64,000 nt of DNA from Granulicella sp. dw_53 (lineage in GTDB: Bacteria > Acidobacteriota > Terriglobia > Terriglobales > Acidobacteriaceae): NCBI RefSeq assembly GCF_018449545.1, contig NZ_JAAVUR010000008.1, positions 124,001 through 188,000 of the forward strand, read 5' to 3'. Positions 1 through 7,855 of the stretch are shown one piece after another. Position numbers and translations under genes: made by a program. Every line of letters begins with the position of its first letter. Position 1 is the stretch's first letter. The notes below the pieces were generated by a model. It did not search any database. It had not been told where the DNA came from and saw nothing but the letters and a program-made list of their open reading frames with translations.

Positions 1-288
1 GTGAGCATGCGGGATGACTTTGCCGCGAGCTGCGCTGAGGTGGATACGCTGGTGGAGATTGCCTCAAAGCAAGCCGGTTGTTATGGGGCGCGGATTACGG
101 GTGGTGGATTTGGAGGGTGTACGGTGAATCTGGTGCAGGCCGATGCGACGGAGGATTTCGTCACGGCGGTAGTGGCAAGGTATCGGACGGCTACGGGGAT
201 TAGTGCGGAGTGCTTTGTGTGCGCTCCTGCGGATGGAGCTTTGGCGCTGCGGGCGGGTGTTCTGGCGGCGAAGGACGGAGCAAAATGA
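1..288 (+). CDS. galK: Galactokinase, C-terminal part (cut by window edge)
   Basis: This is the last ~95 residues of a galactokinase, which phosphorylates galactose to galactose-1-phosphate in the Leloir pathway (cytoplasm). The third GHMP-kinase motif is visible as GARITGGGFGGCTVNLV near residue 29, typical of GalK. The family is about 380 residues long, so roughly three quarters of the gene lies upstream of the window, and the GTG at base 1 is not the real start. The stop codon overlaps the galT start (ATGA), so the two are translationally coupled. Confidence 0.9.
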   Translation: MSMRDDFAASCAEVDTLVEIASKQAGCYGARITGGGFGGCTVNLVQADATEDFVTAVVARYRTATGISAECFVCAPADGALALRAGVLAAKDGAK

Positions 289-1337
289 AACCGCTTACGC
301 AGAGTGTTTGGCTGGCGAAGAGTCCGCATCGGAGGTTTAATCCGCTGAAACAAGAGTGGGTGCTGGTCTCACCGAACCGCACGCAGAGGCCGTGGCAGGG
401 ACAGACGGAGACGACGGCTGCTCCGGCGGCGTTGCAGTATGACCCGACGTGCTATCTGTGTCCGGGGAATGAGCGTGCGGGAGGCGTGCGGACGGATGTT
501 TATACGAGCACGTATGTCTTCGAGAACGACTATGCGGCGTTGAAGCCCGATGTGCCGGACCTCAAGGTGGATGAGGGCGGGAAGGGGCTGCTGGTCGCTG
601 AGGGAGAGAGTGGGGTTTGCCGGGTGATCTGCTTTTCGCCGCGGCATGACCTGACGTTGGCGAAGATGTCCGTGCCGGAGATACGGACGGTGGTGGACGT
701 CTGGACGGAGCAGAGCCTAGAGCTGGGCGCGAACCCGGATATACGGTATGTGCAGATCTTTGAGAATCGCGGGGCGATGATGGGGGCGAGCAATCCGCAT
801 CCGCATGGGCAGGTGTGGGCGAGCCGGTCGATTCCGAATGAGGTGGTGGCGGAGCAGAAGGGGCAGGCGGCGTATCTCGCGGAGCATGGGGGGTGTCTGC
901 TGTGCGCGTATCGCGAGATGGAGATGGGCCTGGGCGAGCGAGTGGTAGCGGCGAACGCGCATTTTGTCGCGGTGGTGCCGTACTGGGCGGTGTGGCCGTT
1001 CGAGGTGCTGGTATTGCCGGTGCGGCATGTGGCTGATCTGGCTGAGATGACCGATGCAGAGCGGGATGGATTGGCGGCGATGCTGCAGACGGTGACTTCG
1101 ACGTATGACAAGGTGTTCGATACCCCGTTCCCTTATTCGATGGGGCTGCATCCTGCGCCTTGCGATGGGGAGAAGCATCCGGCTTGGCACTTTCATGCGC
1201 ACTTCTATCCTCCGTTGCTGCGGTCGGCGACGATACGGAAGTTTATGGTGGGGTTCGAGCTGCTGGGGGGACCGCAGCGGGATATTACCCCGGAGACGGC
1301 GGCAGAGATGTTGCGGATGGCGAGTATGAAGTCTTAG
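285..1337 (+). CDS. galT: Galactose-1-phosphate uridylyltransferase
   Basis: The enzyme exchanges UMP between UDP-glucose and galactose-1-phosphate, the second Leloir step. The start at 285 was chosen because it overlaps the galK stop by four bases and gives the family-like N-terminus MKPLTQSVWLAKSPHRRFNPL; an upstream in-frame start at 210 would lie inside galK. The 350-residue product is of normal length. The active-site HPH triad is present in NPHPHGQVW (about residue 167), and a zinc-type CYLCPGN motif lies near residue 58. With galK it would consume the galactose released by the GH35 enzyme encoded at 19.4-21.2 kb. Confidence 0.93.
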   Translation: MKPLTQSVWLAKSPHRRFNPLKQEWVLVSPNRTQRPWQGQTETTAAPAALQYDPTCYLCPGNERAGGVRTDVYTSTYVFENDYAALKPDVPDLKVDEGGKGLLVAEGESGVCRVICFSPRHDLTLAKMSVPEIRTVVDVWTEQSLELGANPDIRYVQIFENRGAMMGASNPHPHGQVWASRSIPNEVVAEQKGQAAYLAEHGGCLLCAYREMEMGLGERVVAANAHFVAVVPYWAVWPFEVLVLPVRHVADLAEMTDAERDGLAAMLQTVTSTYDKVFDTPFPYSMGLHPAPCDGEKHPAWHFHAHFYPPLLRSATIRKFMVGFELLGGPQRDITPETAAEMLRMASMKS

Positions 1338-1354
1338 CAGGAACAGGAGTTGAC

Positions 1355-2305
1355 ATGGTGCGGTGGCTGTTGGTTGGGGTGGGCGATATTGCGCGAAAGC
1401 GGGTGATTCCTGCGATTCTGACGGAGCCTCGTAGCCAGCTCTATGGGGTGGTTACGAGGGATTTGAAGAAGGCGGATGCCTATCCGGGGGTGGCCGCCTG
1501 GGCGACGCTGGATGCCGCGCTGCAGGATGATGCGATCGATGCGGTGTATCTGGCTTCTCCGGTTGCGCTGCATGCTCCGCAGGCGATCGCTTGTTTGAAG
1601 GCTGGCAAGCATGTGCTGTGCGAGAAGCCTACGGCGATGAACTTTTCCGAAGCAGAGGAGATGGTCGCGGCTGCCCGGGAGAGTGGAAGGCTGTTGGGGG
1701 TGAGTTATTACCGGAGGGCTTATCCGAAGCTGATGCGGGCGAAGGAGCTGATTGCGGAGGGAGCGATTGGGCAGCCAGTGCTGGTGGAGGCGAACGCGCA
1801 TGGATGGCTGGAGAGCGAGGAGCGCGGGTGGCTGCGAGACCCGGCGCTGGCTGGCGGTGGGCCGCTCTATGACACGGGGTCGCACCGCATCGATGCGATG
1901 AACTTTCTGTTCGGCCAGCCGGTGCGGGCGACGGGGATGCTATCGAATGCGGTGCATCCGGTGGGAGATGGGATGGGGGTGGAGGATTCGGCGACGGTGT
2001 TGATCGAGTATGCAGGCGGGGTGCATGGGGTGGTCGATGTGCGGTGGAACTCGCGGGTGGCGCGCGATCAGTTCCGGGTGATTGGTACAGAGGGAGAGAT
2101 GAATCTCGATCCCTTGAATGGGCCTGCGCTGCGAGTTGCGGGGCGGGAGGAGTTGTTGCCGCCTCATGCGAACCTTCATGCTCCGGTGGTGGGGAACTTT
2201 GTGGAGGCGGTGCTGGATGGGGCGGCGCTGGTTTGTCCGGTGGAGGAGGCAGTATGGACGGACTGGGTGACGGAGCAGGTGATGAAAGCAGGGTCCAGAG
2301 TCTAA
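1355..2305 (+). CDS. Gfo/Idh/MocA-family NAD(P)-dependent oxidoreductase
   Basis: A 316-residue dehydrogenase of the GFO/IDH/MocA family, whose members oxidise or reduce sugars and inositols. The N-terminal Rossmann fold is visible (VGVGDIARKRVIPAI), followed by the conserved EKP motif (HVLCEKPTAMNFSEAEEM) and a C-terminal alpha/beta domain with GGGPLYDTGSHRIDAMNFL, which carries the usual catalytic region. The ATG at 1355 follows an AGGAG-like site and lies 17 bases after galT, so it probably belongs to the galKT operon. The substrate cannot be read from sequence; a galactose- or rhamnose-related sugar is a guess from context. Confidence 0.82.
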   Translation: MVRWLLVGVGDIARKRVIPAILTEPRSQLYGVVTRDLKKADAYPGVAAWATLDAALQDDAIDAVYLASPVALHAPQAIACLKAGKHVLCEKPTAMNFSEAEEMVAAARESGRLLGVSYYRRAYPKLMRAKELIAEGAIGQPVLVEANAHGWLESEERGWLRDPALAGGGPLYDTGSHRIDAMNFLFGQPVRATGMLSNAVHPVGDGMGVEDSATVLIEYAGGVHGVVDVRWNSRVARDQFRVIGTEGEMNLDPLNGPALRVAGREELLPPHANLHAPVVGNFVEAVLDGAALVCPVEEAVWTDWVTEQVMKAGSRV

Positions 2306-2322
2306 TCCCTGGACCCTGCTTG

Positions 2323-3495
2323 CTATTTGTTGAAGACGGCTTTCAGGTAGTTGCCGTAGCCGACGATGATGGTGGAGGCAACCAGAAGAATGAGGCCGGC
2401 GGCGACCAGGACGCGGGTGCGGCGGCTGGTTCCACGCCACTCCTTGAGGAAGAGGCCCCAGAGGGTGGCGAAGATGATGATGCTCGCCATGTGGAGGGTC
2501 CAGGAGGAGAAGTCGTACTTGCCCATCTTGGTCTGGCCCATGGAGTAGAAGAAGAACTGGAAGTACCAGATGACTCCGGCCATGGCGGCGAAGATGTAGT
2601 TGGCGACGAGGGTCTTGGGGGCGACGCGGTCGTAGGTGCTGGGATCGAGGGGATCGAAGTCTACGAGGGTGTTGCCTGCGGCCTGGGTGGCGCGCATGGG
2701 GTTGAGGCCGGGCTCGCCGACGAACTGGCGGAAGCTGCCGTTCTTGATGATGAGGATGGCGGACCAGATGAAGTTGGTGAGGAAGCCGCCCCAGAGGACG
2801 ACGATGAGGACGGGAAGGTTCTGCCAGAGGTCCAACCGGTTGTCGGCCAGGAGCTCGGCCTTGGCGATCTTGGCGATGGGAGCTCCAGCGTCCAGACCGA
2901 AGGCGAAGAAGGAGCTCATGATGCCCGCGAAGATAGCGACGGCGATGCCTTTGCCGAAGTTGTAGTCCGTCTCGCCGGCCTCGGCCTTCTCTTCGGGGGT
3001 GATCTCGTTCTCCTTGGAGTAGCCGGCCGCGCCATTGACAGCAACGGCGATGAGGCAGACGAGAACTCCCAAAAGGATGACCTGGCCGGAGGTCTCGTGA
3101 AGGATGGTGGACATCTGGCCGTGGTAGATGGGCGGGATGAGGGTTCCGAAGGCGGTGCAGAGGCCGAGGGCGATGGCGTAGCCGAGGGCGATGCCGAGGT
3201 AACGGATGGCGAGGCCAAAGGTCAGACCGCCGACTCCCCAAAGGACTCCCCAGAAGAGGGCGTAGTAGATGGTGGTGGGGTCGTTGGCGTAGGCCGTATG
3301 GAGAATGCTGAAGAGGTGAGGCACGAAGATGGAGGCGAGCAGGGTGGGAGCGATAAGCCACGCGGCGATGCCCTGGATGAGCCAGTAGATCTCCCACGAC
3401 CAGCGTTTGATGCCACGGAAGGGAATGAAATTTGTGGCGGAGGCAAAGCCGCCGATCCAGTGATAGATGACGCCGATGAATGGATTTGGTCCCAC
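2323..3495 (-). CDS. rhaT: L-rhamnose/proton symporter RhaT
   Basis: A 390-residue polytopic inner-membrane protein that imports L-rhamnose with protons. It matches the RhaT family along its length: an N-terminal GVIYHWIGGFASATNFIPF segment like the E. coli protein, SWEIYWLIQGIAAWLI, and a C-terminal stretch GVIWYFQFFFYSMGQTKMG followed by SSWTLHM and FLKEWRG, all family hallmarks. About ten hydrophobic segments are visible. It is convergent with the preceding oxidoreductase and divergent from lutABC, with a short shared promoter interval containing a ten-base palindrome. It would supply substrate to the rhamnose enzymes encoded at 6.6-12.9 kb. Confidence 0.93.
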   Translation of the reverse strand: MGPNPFIGVIYHWIGGFASATNFIPFRGIKRWSWEIYWLIQGIAAWLIAPTLLASIFVPHLFSILHTAYANDPTTIYYALFWGVLWGVGGLTFGLAIRYLGIALGYAIALGLCTAFGTLIPPIYHGQMSTILHETSGQVILLGVLVCLIAVAVNGAAGYSKENEITPEEKAEAGETDYNFGKGIAVAIFAGIMSSFFAFGLDAGAPIAKIAKAELLADNRLDLWQNLPVLIVVLWGGFLTNFIWSAILIIKNGSFRQFVGEPGLNPMRATQAAGNTLVDFDPLDPSTYDRVAPKTLVANYIFAAMAGVIWYFQFFFYSMGQTKMGKYDFSSWTLHMASIIIFATLWGLFLKEWRGTSRRTRVLVAAGLILLVASTIIVGYGNYLKAVFNK

Positions 3496-3539
3496 GAATA
3501 GTCCTCAATCTGAATAACGGGCGAATATTTACTGAGCGC

Positions 3540-3549
3540 TACCATGGTA
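3540..3549. promoter_or_regulatory. Palindrome in the rhaT/lutA divergent promoter region
   Basis: TACCATGGTA is a perfect ten-base palindrome about 45 bases upstream of rhaT and about 100 bases upstream of the chosen lutA start. Its place between two divergent, functionally linked transcription units makes an operator possible, but a palindrome this short can arise by chance. Confidence 0.3.
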
Positions 3550-3647
3550 CCTGAGACAAGTTGCGCCGGGGAAATGTAGTCTCTATTGAATCAAGTTGTG
3601 GATGGAAAGAGAATTGTTGGCAGAAGTTTTCTCCGAGGAGGCCGGTC

Positions 3648-4385
3648 CTGCGAGTTTCGCTGTTTATTACCTGCTATAACGACACGTTGTTTCCTGCGAC
3701 GGGCAAGGCAGTCGTCCGGGTGCTGGAGCGGTTGGGGCATACGGTGGATTTTCCGGCGGGACAGACCTGCTGTGGGCAGATGCACTGGAATACGGGGTAT
3801 CAGGCGGAGGCGCTGCCTCTGCTGTCGCGCTTTGTGGAGCAGTTTCGAGGCTCGGAGGCGGTGGTGGTGCCTTCGTCGAGCTGCGTGGCGATGATGCGGG
3901 ACCACTATCCGAAGATGGCGGAGGAGCTGCACGATGCGAAGCTGAAGGCTGAGGTGGCTGAGTTGCTGCCGAAGGTATTCGAGTTTTCGGAGTTTTTGAC
4001 GAAACGGTTGGGGCTGGAGGATGTAGGGGCTTACTATCCGCATCGGGTGACGTACCACGCGAGCTGCCATGGGTTGCGGAATCTGGGGCTGGGGGATGGT
4101 CCGCAGAGACTGTTGAGGGCGGTGCGGGGGATCGATCTGGTGGAGATTGCGGGGCTGGAGCAGTGCTGCGGGTTTGGCGGCACCTTCGCCGTCAAGAACG
4201 CGGAGGTTTCGAGCGCGATGCTGGCGGAGAAGACCACGGCGATTCTGAATACGAAGGCGGAGGCTTGTACGGCCTGTGACAACTCCTGCCTGATGCATAT
4301 CCAGGGAGCGCTGCACCGGCAGCGGACGGGGGTGCAGACGGTGCATCTGGCGGAGATTCTGGCGGGCGACGAGGGGGCACAGTGA
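3648..4385 (+). CDS. lutA: Lactate oxidation complex subunit LutA ((Fe-S)-binding, CCG domains)
   Basis: LutA is one of three subunits of the LutABC complex that oxidises L-lactate to pyruvate. Two cysteine-rich CCG domains are visible: CCGQMHWNTG near residue 40 and CCGFGGTFAVK near residue 170. Family proteins begin with a short Met-x-VSLF sequence, and here LRVSLFITCYND begins at a CTG codon (3648) preceded by GAGGAGG at 3635-3641 with six-base spacing. I therefore place the start at this CTG, giving 245 residues, close to the usual ~240. The next in-frame alternative, TTG at 3561, would add 29 unrelated residues. The stop overlaps the lutB start. Confidence 0.85.
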   Translation: MRVSLFITCYNDTLFPATGKAVVRVLERLGHTVDFPAGQTCCGQMHWNTGYQAEALPLLSRFVEQFRGSEAVVVPSSSCVAMMRDHYPKMAEELHDAKLKAEVAELLPKVFEFSEFLTKRLGLEDVGAYYPHRVTYHASCHGLRNLGLGDGPQRLLRAVRGIDLVEIAGLEQCCGFGGTFAVKNAEVSSAMLAEKTTAILNTKAEACTACDNSCLMHIQGALHRQRTGVQTVHLAEILAGDEGAQ

Positions 4386-5836
4386 GTGGAACGGCTTTAG
4401 ATCCGAAGACGGCGCCGACGTTTCCGATGGCGGCGCGGTCGATGATGGGCGATACGCAGCTACGGAAGAATGTTCGTCATGCGACGGATGTGATCCAAGC
4501 CAAACGGGCGCGGGTGGTGGGCGAGATGCCCGACTGGCAGGAGCTGCGCGAGGCGGGCAAGCAGATTCGGCAGCACACGATGGAGCATCTGGATTTCTAT
4601 CTGGAGGAGTTTGAGAGGAACTGCACCAAGGCGGGCGGGGTGGTGCATTGGGCTCGGGATGCGGCTGAGGCACGGCAGATCATCGTCGGGCTGGTGAAGG
4701 AGGCGGGAGCGCAGGAGGTCATCAAGATCAAGTCGATGACGACCGAGGAGATTCAACTGAATGTGGCGCTGGAGGCCGAGGGGATTCACGCCTACGAGAC
4801 GGATCTGGCGGAGCTGATTATTCAGTTGGGGCACGATCAGCCCTCGCATATTGTTGTGCCGGCGCTGCATAAGAATCGGCAGCAGATACGGGAGATCTTT
4901 CGGCGGGAGATGAATCTGCCGGAGCTGGGGGAGAGTCCGCAAGATCTTGCGGATGCAGCGCGGAGGTTTCTGCGGGAGAAGTTTCTGCGGGTGAAGACGG
5001 GGGTGAGTGGCGCGAATTTCCTGATCGCGGAGACGGGTGGGGTCTGCGTGGTCGAGAGCGAAGGCAATGGGCGGATGTGCCTGACGCTGCCGGAGACGTT
5101 GATTACGGTGGCGGGGATCGACAAGGTGGTTCCGCGGTTTGCCGACCTGGAGGTGCTGCTGCAGTTGTTACCACGCAGCGCTACGGGCGAGCGGATGAAT
5201 CCTTATAACTCGATCTGGACTGGAGTAGATGCTGCGGACGGGCCGAAGGTATTTCATGTCGTGCTGATGGATAATGCGCGGACAGAGATTCTGGGGGATG
5301 CGGAGGGGCGGCAGACGCTGAACTGCATTCGCTGCGGAGCGTGCCAGAATGCTTGCCCGGTGTACCGACAGACGGGTGGGCATGCGTATGGGAGCGTGTA
5401 TGCAGGTCCGATTGGGGCGATCCTGACGCCGCAGTTGCAGGAGATGCACCATGCGCAGACGCTGCCGTATGCTTCGAGCCTGTGTGGGGCTTGCTATGAG
5501 GTTTGTCCGGTGAAGATCAATATTCCGGAGGTGCTGATCCATCTGCGCAACAAGGTGGTGAAGCAGAATGGAATGTTGAACGCCGAGGCGCTGGCGATGC
5601 GGGCGATGGGGATTATCTTTCGGAGCGAACGGAGATTCCGGGCGGCGCAGAGAATGGGCCGGATGGCAGAGGCTCCTCTGGTGAGGAAGGATGGGCGCGG
5701 GCAGGGCTGGATCGGCTGGCTGCCGGGGCTGCTGGGAGGGTGGACGCAGGTACGGGATCTGCAGTCGATGCCGGAGGAGACGTTCCGCGACTGGTGGGAG
5801 AAGCGCGAGAAGAAAGAGGTGACTCGTGGCAACTAG
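4382..5836 (+). CDS. lutB: Lactate oxidation iron-sulfur subunit LutB
   Basis: A 484-residue LutB-type subunit: an N-terminal LUD domain (about residues 60-300, including VKTGVSGANFLIAETGG) followed by a ferredoxin-like segment with CIRCGACQNACPVYR near residue 316 and CGACYEVCPVKINIPEVL near residue 364, suited to two [4Fe-4S] clusters. The GTG start at 4382 overlaps the lutA stop and the 3' end overlaps lutC by 11 bases, so the three genes form one operon. In this neighbourhood its likely task is to oxidise L-lactate made from lactaldehyde during rhamnose breakdown. Confidence 0.92.
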   Translation: MSGTALDPKTAPTFPMAARSMMGDTQLRKNVRHATDVIQAKRARVVGEMPDWQELREAGKQIRQHTMEHLDFYLEEFERNCTKAGGVVHWARDAAEARQIIVGLVKEAGAQEVIKIKSMTTEEIQLNVALEAEGIHAYETDLAELIIQLGHDQPSHIVVPALHKNRQQIREIFRREMNLPELGESPQDLADAARRFLREKFLRVKTGVSGANFLIAETGGVCVVESEGNGRMCLTLPETLITVAGIDKVVPRFADLEVLLQLLPRSATGERMNPYNSIWTGVDAADGPKVFHVVLMDNARTEILGDAEGRQTLNCIRCGACQNACPVYRQTGGHAYGSVYAGPIGAILTPQLQEMHHAQTLPYASSLCGACYEVCPVKINIPEVLIHLRNKVVKQNGMLNAEALAMRAMGIIFRSERRFRAAQRMGRMAEAPLVRKDGRGQGWIGWLPGLLGGWTQVRDLQSMPEETFRDWWEKREKKEVTRGN

Positions 5837-6485
5837 TGGGAGGGAGGAGGTGCTGGGTCGCATCCGGAGCGCGATGGTTCGGGGGGCGGAGACTGGCTCC
5901 AGGGTCGAGGAGGCTCATGCGGCCTGGGCTGGACTGCGGCGTGGGTATCAGCGGAGCGCCAGACGGGAGCGGGGAGCGGTGATCGAGCTGCTCGTGGATC
6001 GGTTGGTGGACTACGATGCCCAGGTGCTGCATGTGGGGCGTGGCGAGGTCGCTGCCACGGTAGCGCGAATGCTGACGGCGCGTGGGGTGCGGCGCTTGGT
6101 GGTTCCGAAGGGTCTGCGGGCGGAGGTGCTGGTTCCGGGATTCGAGTTTGTAGAGGATGAGGGGTTATCGTCTGCGGAGTTGAATGATGTGGACGGGGTG
6201 ATTACGGAGTCCACGGTCGCGATTGCGGAGACAGGGACGATCGTGCTGCAGAACGCGCCGGGGCAGGGACGCCGGGCAGTATCGCTGGTGCCGGACTACC
6301 ATCTTTGCCTGGTTGAGTTGGCGAATGTGGTGGAGACGGTGCCGGAGGCGATGGATCGGCTGGCGGCGACATCCGCTTTGGCGACTACGTTTATTTCGGG
6401 GCCTTCGGCGACAGCGGACATCGAGATGACGCGCATCAAAGGGGTGCACGGTCCCCGGTTTCTGGATGTGATTCTGGTCGAATAG
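5826..6485 (+). CDS. lutC: Lactate oxidation subunit LutC (LUD domain)
   Basis: A 219-residue protein consisting mainly of one LUD domain, the third subunit of the LutABC lactate dehydrogenase complex. Visible conserved features are the N-terminal SGREEVLGRIRSAM helix and the C-terminal GTIVLQNAPGQGRRAVSLVPD and ISGPSATADIEMTRIKGVHGP blocks, the latter typical of the LUD fold. The GTG start lies inside lutB. The order lutA-lutB-lutC is the same as in Bacillus. Confidence 0.9.
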   Translation: MATSGREEVLGRIRSAMVRGAETGSRVEEAHAAWAGLRRGYQRSARRERGAVIELLVDRLVDYDAQVLHVGRGEVAATVARMLTARGVRRLVVPKGLRAEVLVPGFEFVEDEGLSSAELNDVDGVITESTVAIAETGTIVLQNAPGQGRRAVSLVPDYHLCLVELANVVETVPEAMDRLAATSALATTFISGPSATADIEMTRIKGVHGPRFLDVILVE

Positions 6486-6587
6486 GCTGCTGAAAAGTGG
6501 CGTCTCGCCAGGCGTTCGAGATGTTGCTTGCCGATCGTTTCAATAGAGAGTAAATTTCCCAACAGAGAATTCCGCGAGGTTGAGGAC

Positions 6588-7793
6588 ATGGCTACAAGCA
6601 CTGGTGAACTGGCAGTTCGGGAGCAGGAACAGGTATTTGCGGCGCTAGACAGCTTTCGCATCGAGGTGCCGTCGTGGGGGTTTGCGAACACCGGAACCCG
6701 CTTCGGGAAATTTACGCAGGGTGGCGCGGCCACATCGATTGAAGAGAAGTTTGCCGATGCCGGGCAGGTGAATGCATTGACCGGGGCGAGCCCCACGGTG
6801 GCCCTGCATGTGTTGTGGGATATGCCGAATGGCAAGGGCGACGTCGCGGAGATACGGCGGCTGGAGAAGAAGCATGGCGCGATGGCTGGGTCCATCAATC
6901 CGAATCTGTTTCAGGATCAGGAGTACAAGTACGGTTCGATTGCGAATCCGAACGCCGAGATTCGCAAGAATGCGTTGACGCATCTGCTGGACTCGGTGGA
7001 GATCGGGCGGGAGTTGGGATCGAAGGACGTCTCGCTTTGGATCGCCGATGGATCGAACTATCCTGGCACGCAGAGCGTTCGGCGCAGGATCGAGTGGATG
7101 CAGGAGGTGCTGAAGCTGACCCACGACGCGTTGGGCGAGGGGCAGCGGATGCTGGTGGAGTACAAACCATTTGAGCCGGCTTTCTACCATACGGACATCG
7201 CGGATTGGGGAATGGCTCTGGAGCTTGCACGGCATGCGGGACCCAAGGCGAAGGTGCTCGTAGATACGGGGCATCATTACCAAGGCACGAACATTGAGCA
7301 GATCGTCGCATGGTTGCTGCATCTGGGTGCGCTGGGCGGATTCCACTTCAACGATCGCAAGTATGCCGACGACGACCTGACGCTGGGTTCGATCGATCCG
7401 TACCAGGTGTACCGGATCTTCCACGAGATTCTTAGCGCAAGCACCCAGGAACGGGCGGGTATCGCCTTCATGATCGACCAGAGCCACAATCTGAAGGGCA
7501 AGATGGAGGCGATGGTGCAGACGGTCGTGACGGCGCAGGAGCTGTATGCGAAGGCCGCGCTGGTGGATCGGGAGAAGCTGGCCGGGCTGCAGCAGGAGTG
7601 TCGCCTGGTGGAAGCGGAGGAGTGCTTCCGTGGAGCGTTCTGGACGGATGTGCGACCTGTTGTGACGGCGTGGCGCAATGCTCGGGGTCTCCCGGCTGAT
7701 CCACTAAAGACGCTGAAGGAGAGCGGCTATGTGGAAAAGATCACGTCGGAGCGAAGCGCAAAGAATGCGGCGAGCGCCTCGTCTTACGCATAG
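6588..7793 (+). CDS. rhaI: L-rhamnose isomerase (RhaI type)
   Basis: Interconverts L-rhamnose and L-rhamnulose, the first intracellular step of the pathway. The 401-residue protein resembles the Pseudomonas stutzeri RhaI type, a xylose-isomerase-like TIM barrel, rather than E. coli RhaA. Visible motifs are SINPNLFQDQEYKYGSIANP, VEYKPFEPAFYHTDI (metal-binding Glu region), VLVDTGHHYQGTNIEQIV and GGFHFNDRKYADDDLTLGS (His and Asp ligands). The ATG at 6588 was chosen over an upstream in-frame ATG at 6528 because it follows GAGGTTGAGGA. The 102-base gap after lutC leaves room for its own promoter. Confidence 0.9.
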   Translation: MATSTGELAVREQEQVFAALDSFRIEVPSWGFANTGTRFGKFTQGGAATSIEEKFADAGQVNALTGASPTVALHVLWDMPNGKGDVAEIRRLEKKHGAMAGSINPNLFQDQEYKYGSIANPNAEIRKNALTHLLDSVEIGRELGSKDVSLWIADGSNYPGTQSVRRRIEWMQEVLKLTHDALGEGQRMLVEYKPFEPAFYHTDIADWGMALELARHAGPKAKVLVDTGHHYQGTNIEQIVAWLLHLGALGGFHFNDRKYADDDLTLGSIDPYQVYRIFHEILSASTQERAGIAFMIDQSHNLKGKMEAMVQTVVTAQELYAKAALVDREKLAGLQQECRLVEAEECFRGAFWTDVRPVVTAWRNARGLPADPLKTLKESGYVEKITSERSAKNAASASSYA

Positions 7794-7800
7794 GTTGCAG

Positions 7801-7816
7801 CCCCTAACGTTAGGGG
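7801..7816. promoter_or_regulatory. Perfect 16-base palindrome upstream of the regulator gene (candidate operator)
   Basis: CCCCTAACGTTAGGGG has no spacer and no following run of T, so it looks more like a dimer-binding operator than a terminator. It sits eight bases after the rhamnose isomerase stop and 40 bases before the sugar-sensing regulator, the expected place for an autoregulatory site. No second exact copy was noticed upstream of the aldolase gene. Confidence 0.45.
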
Positions 7817-7855
7817 ATTAGATTTCATTAGCGAAACTTTCTCCGTACGTGGATA

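Noticed and set aside
2044-3501. 485-codon open frame antisense to rhaT (and a 522-codon one at 1940-3508)
   Set aside because: Gly/Glu/Val-rich or Arg/His/Pro-rich composition, no family features, and complete overlap with the convincing rhaT gene; a product of high GC in the third codon position.
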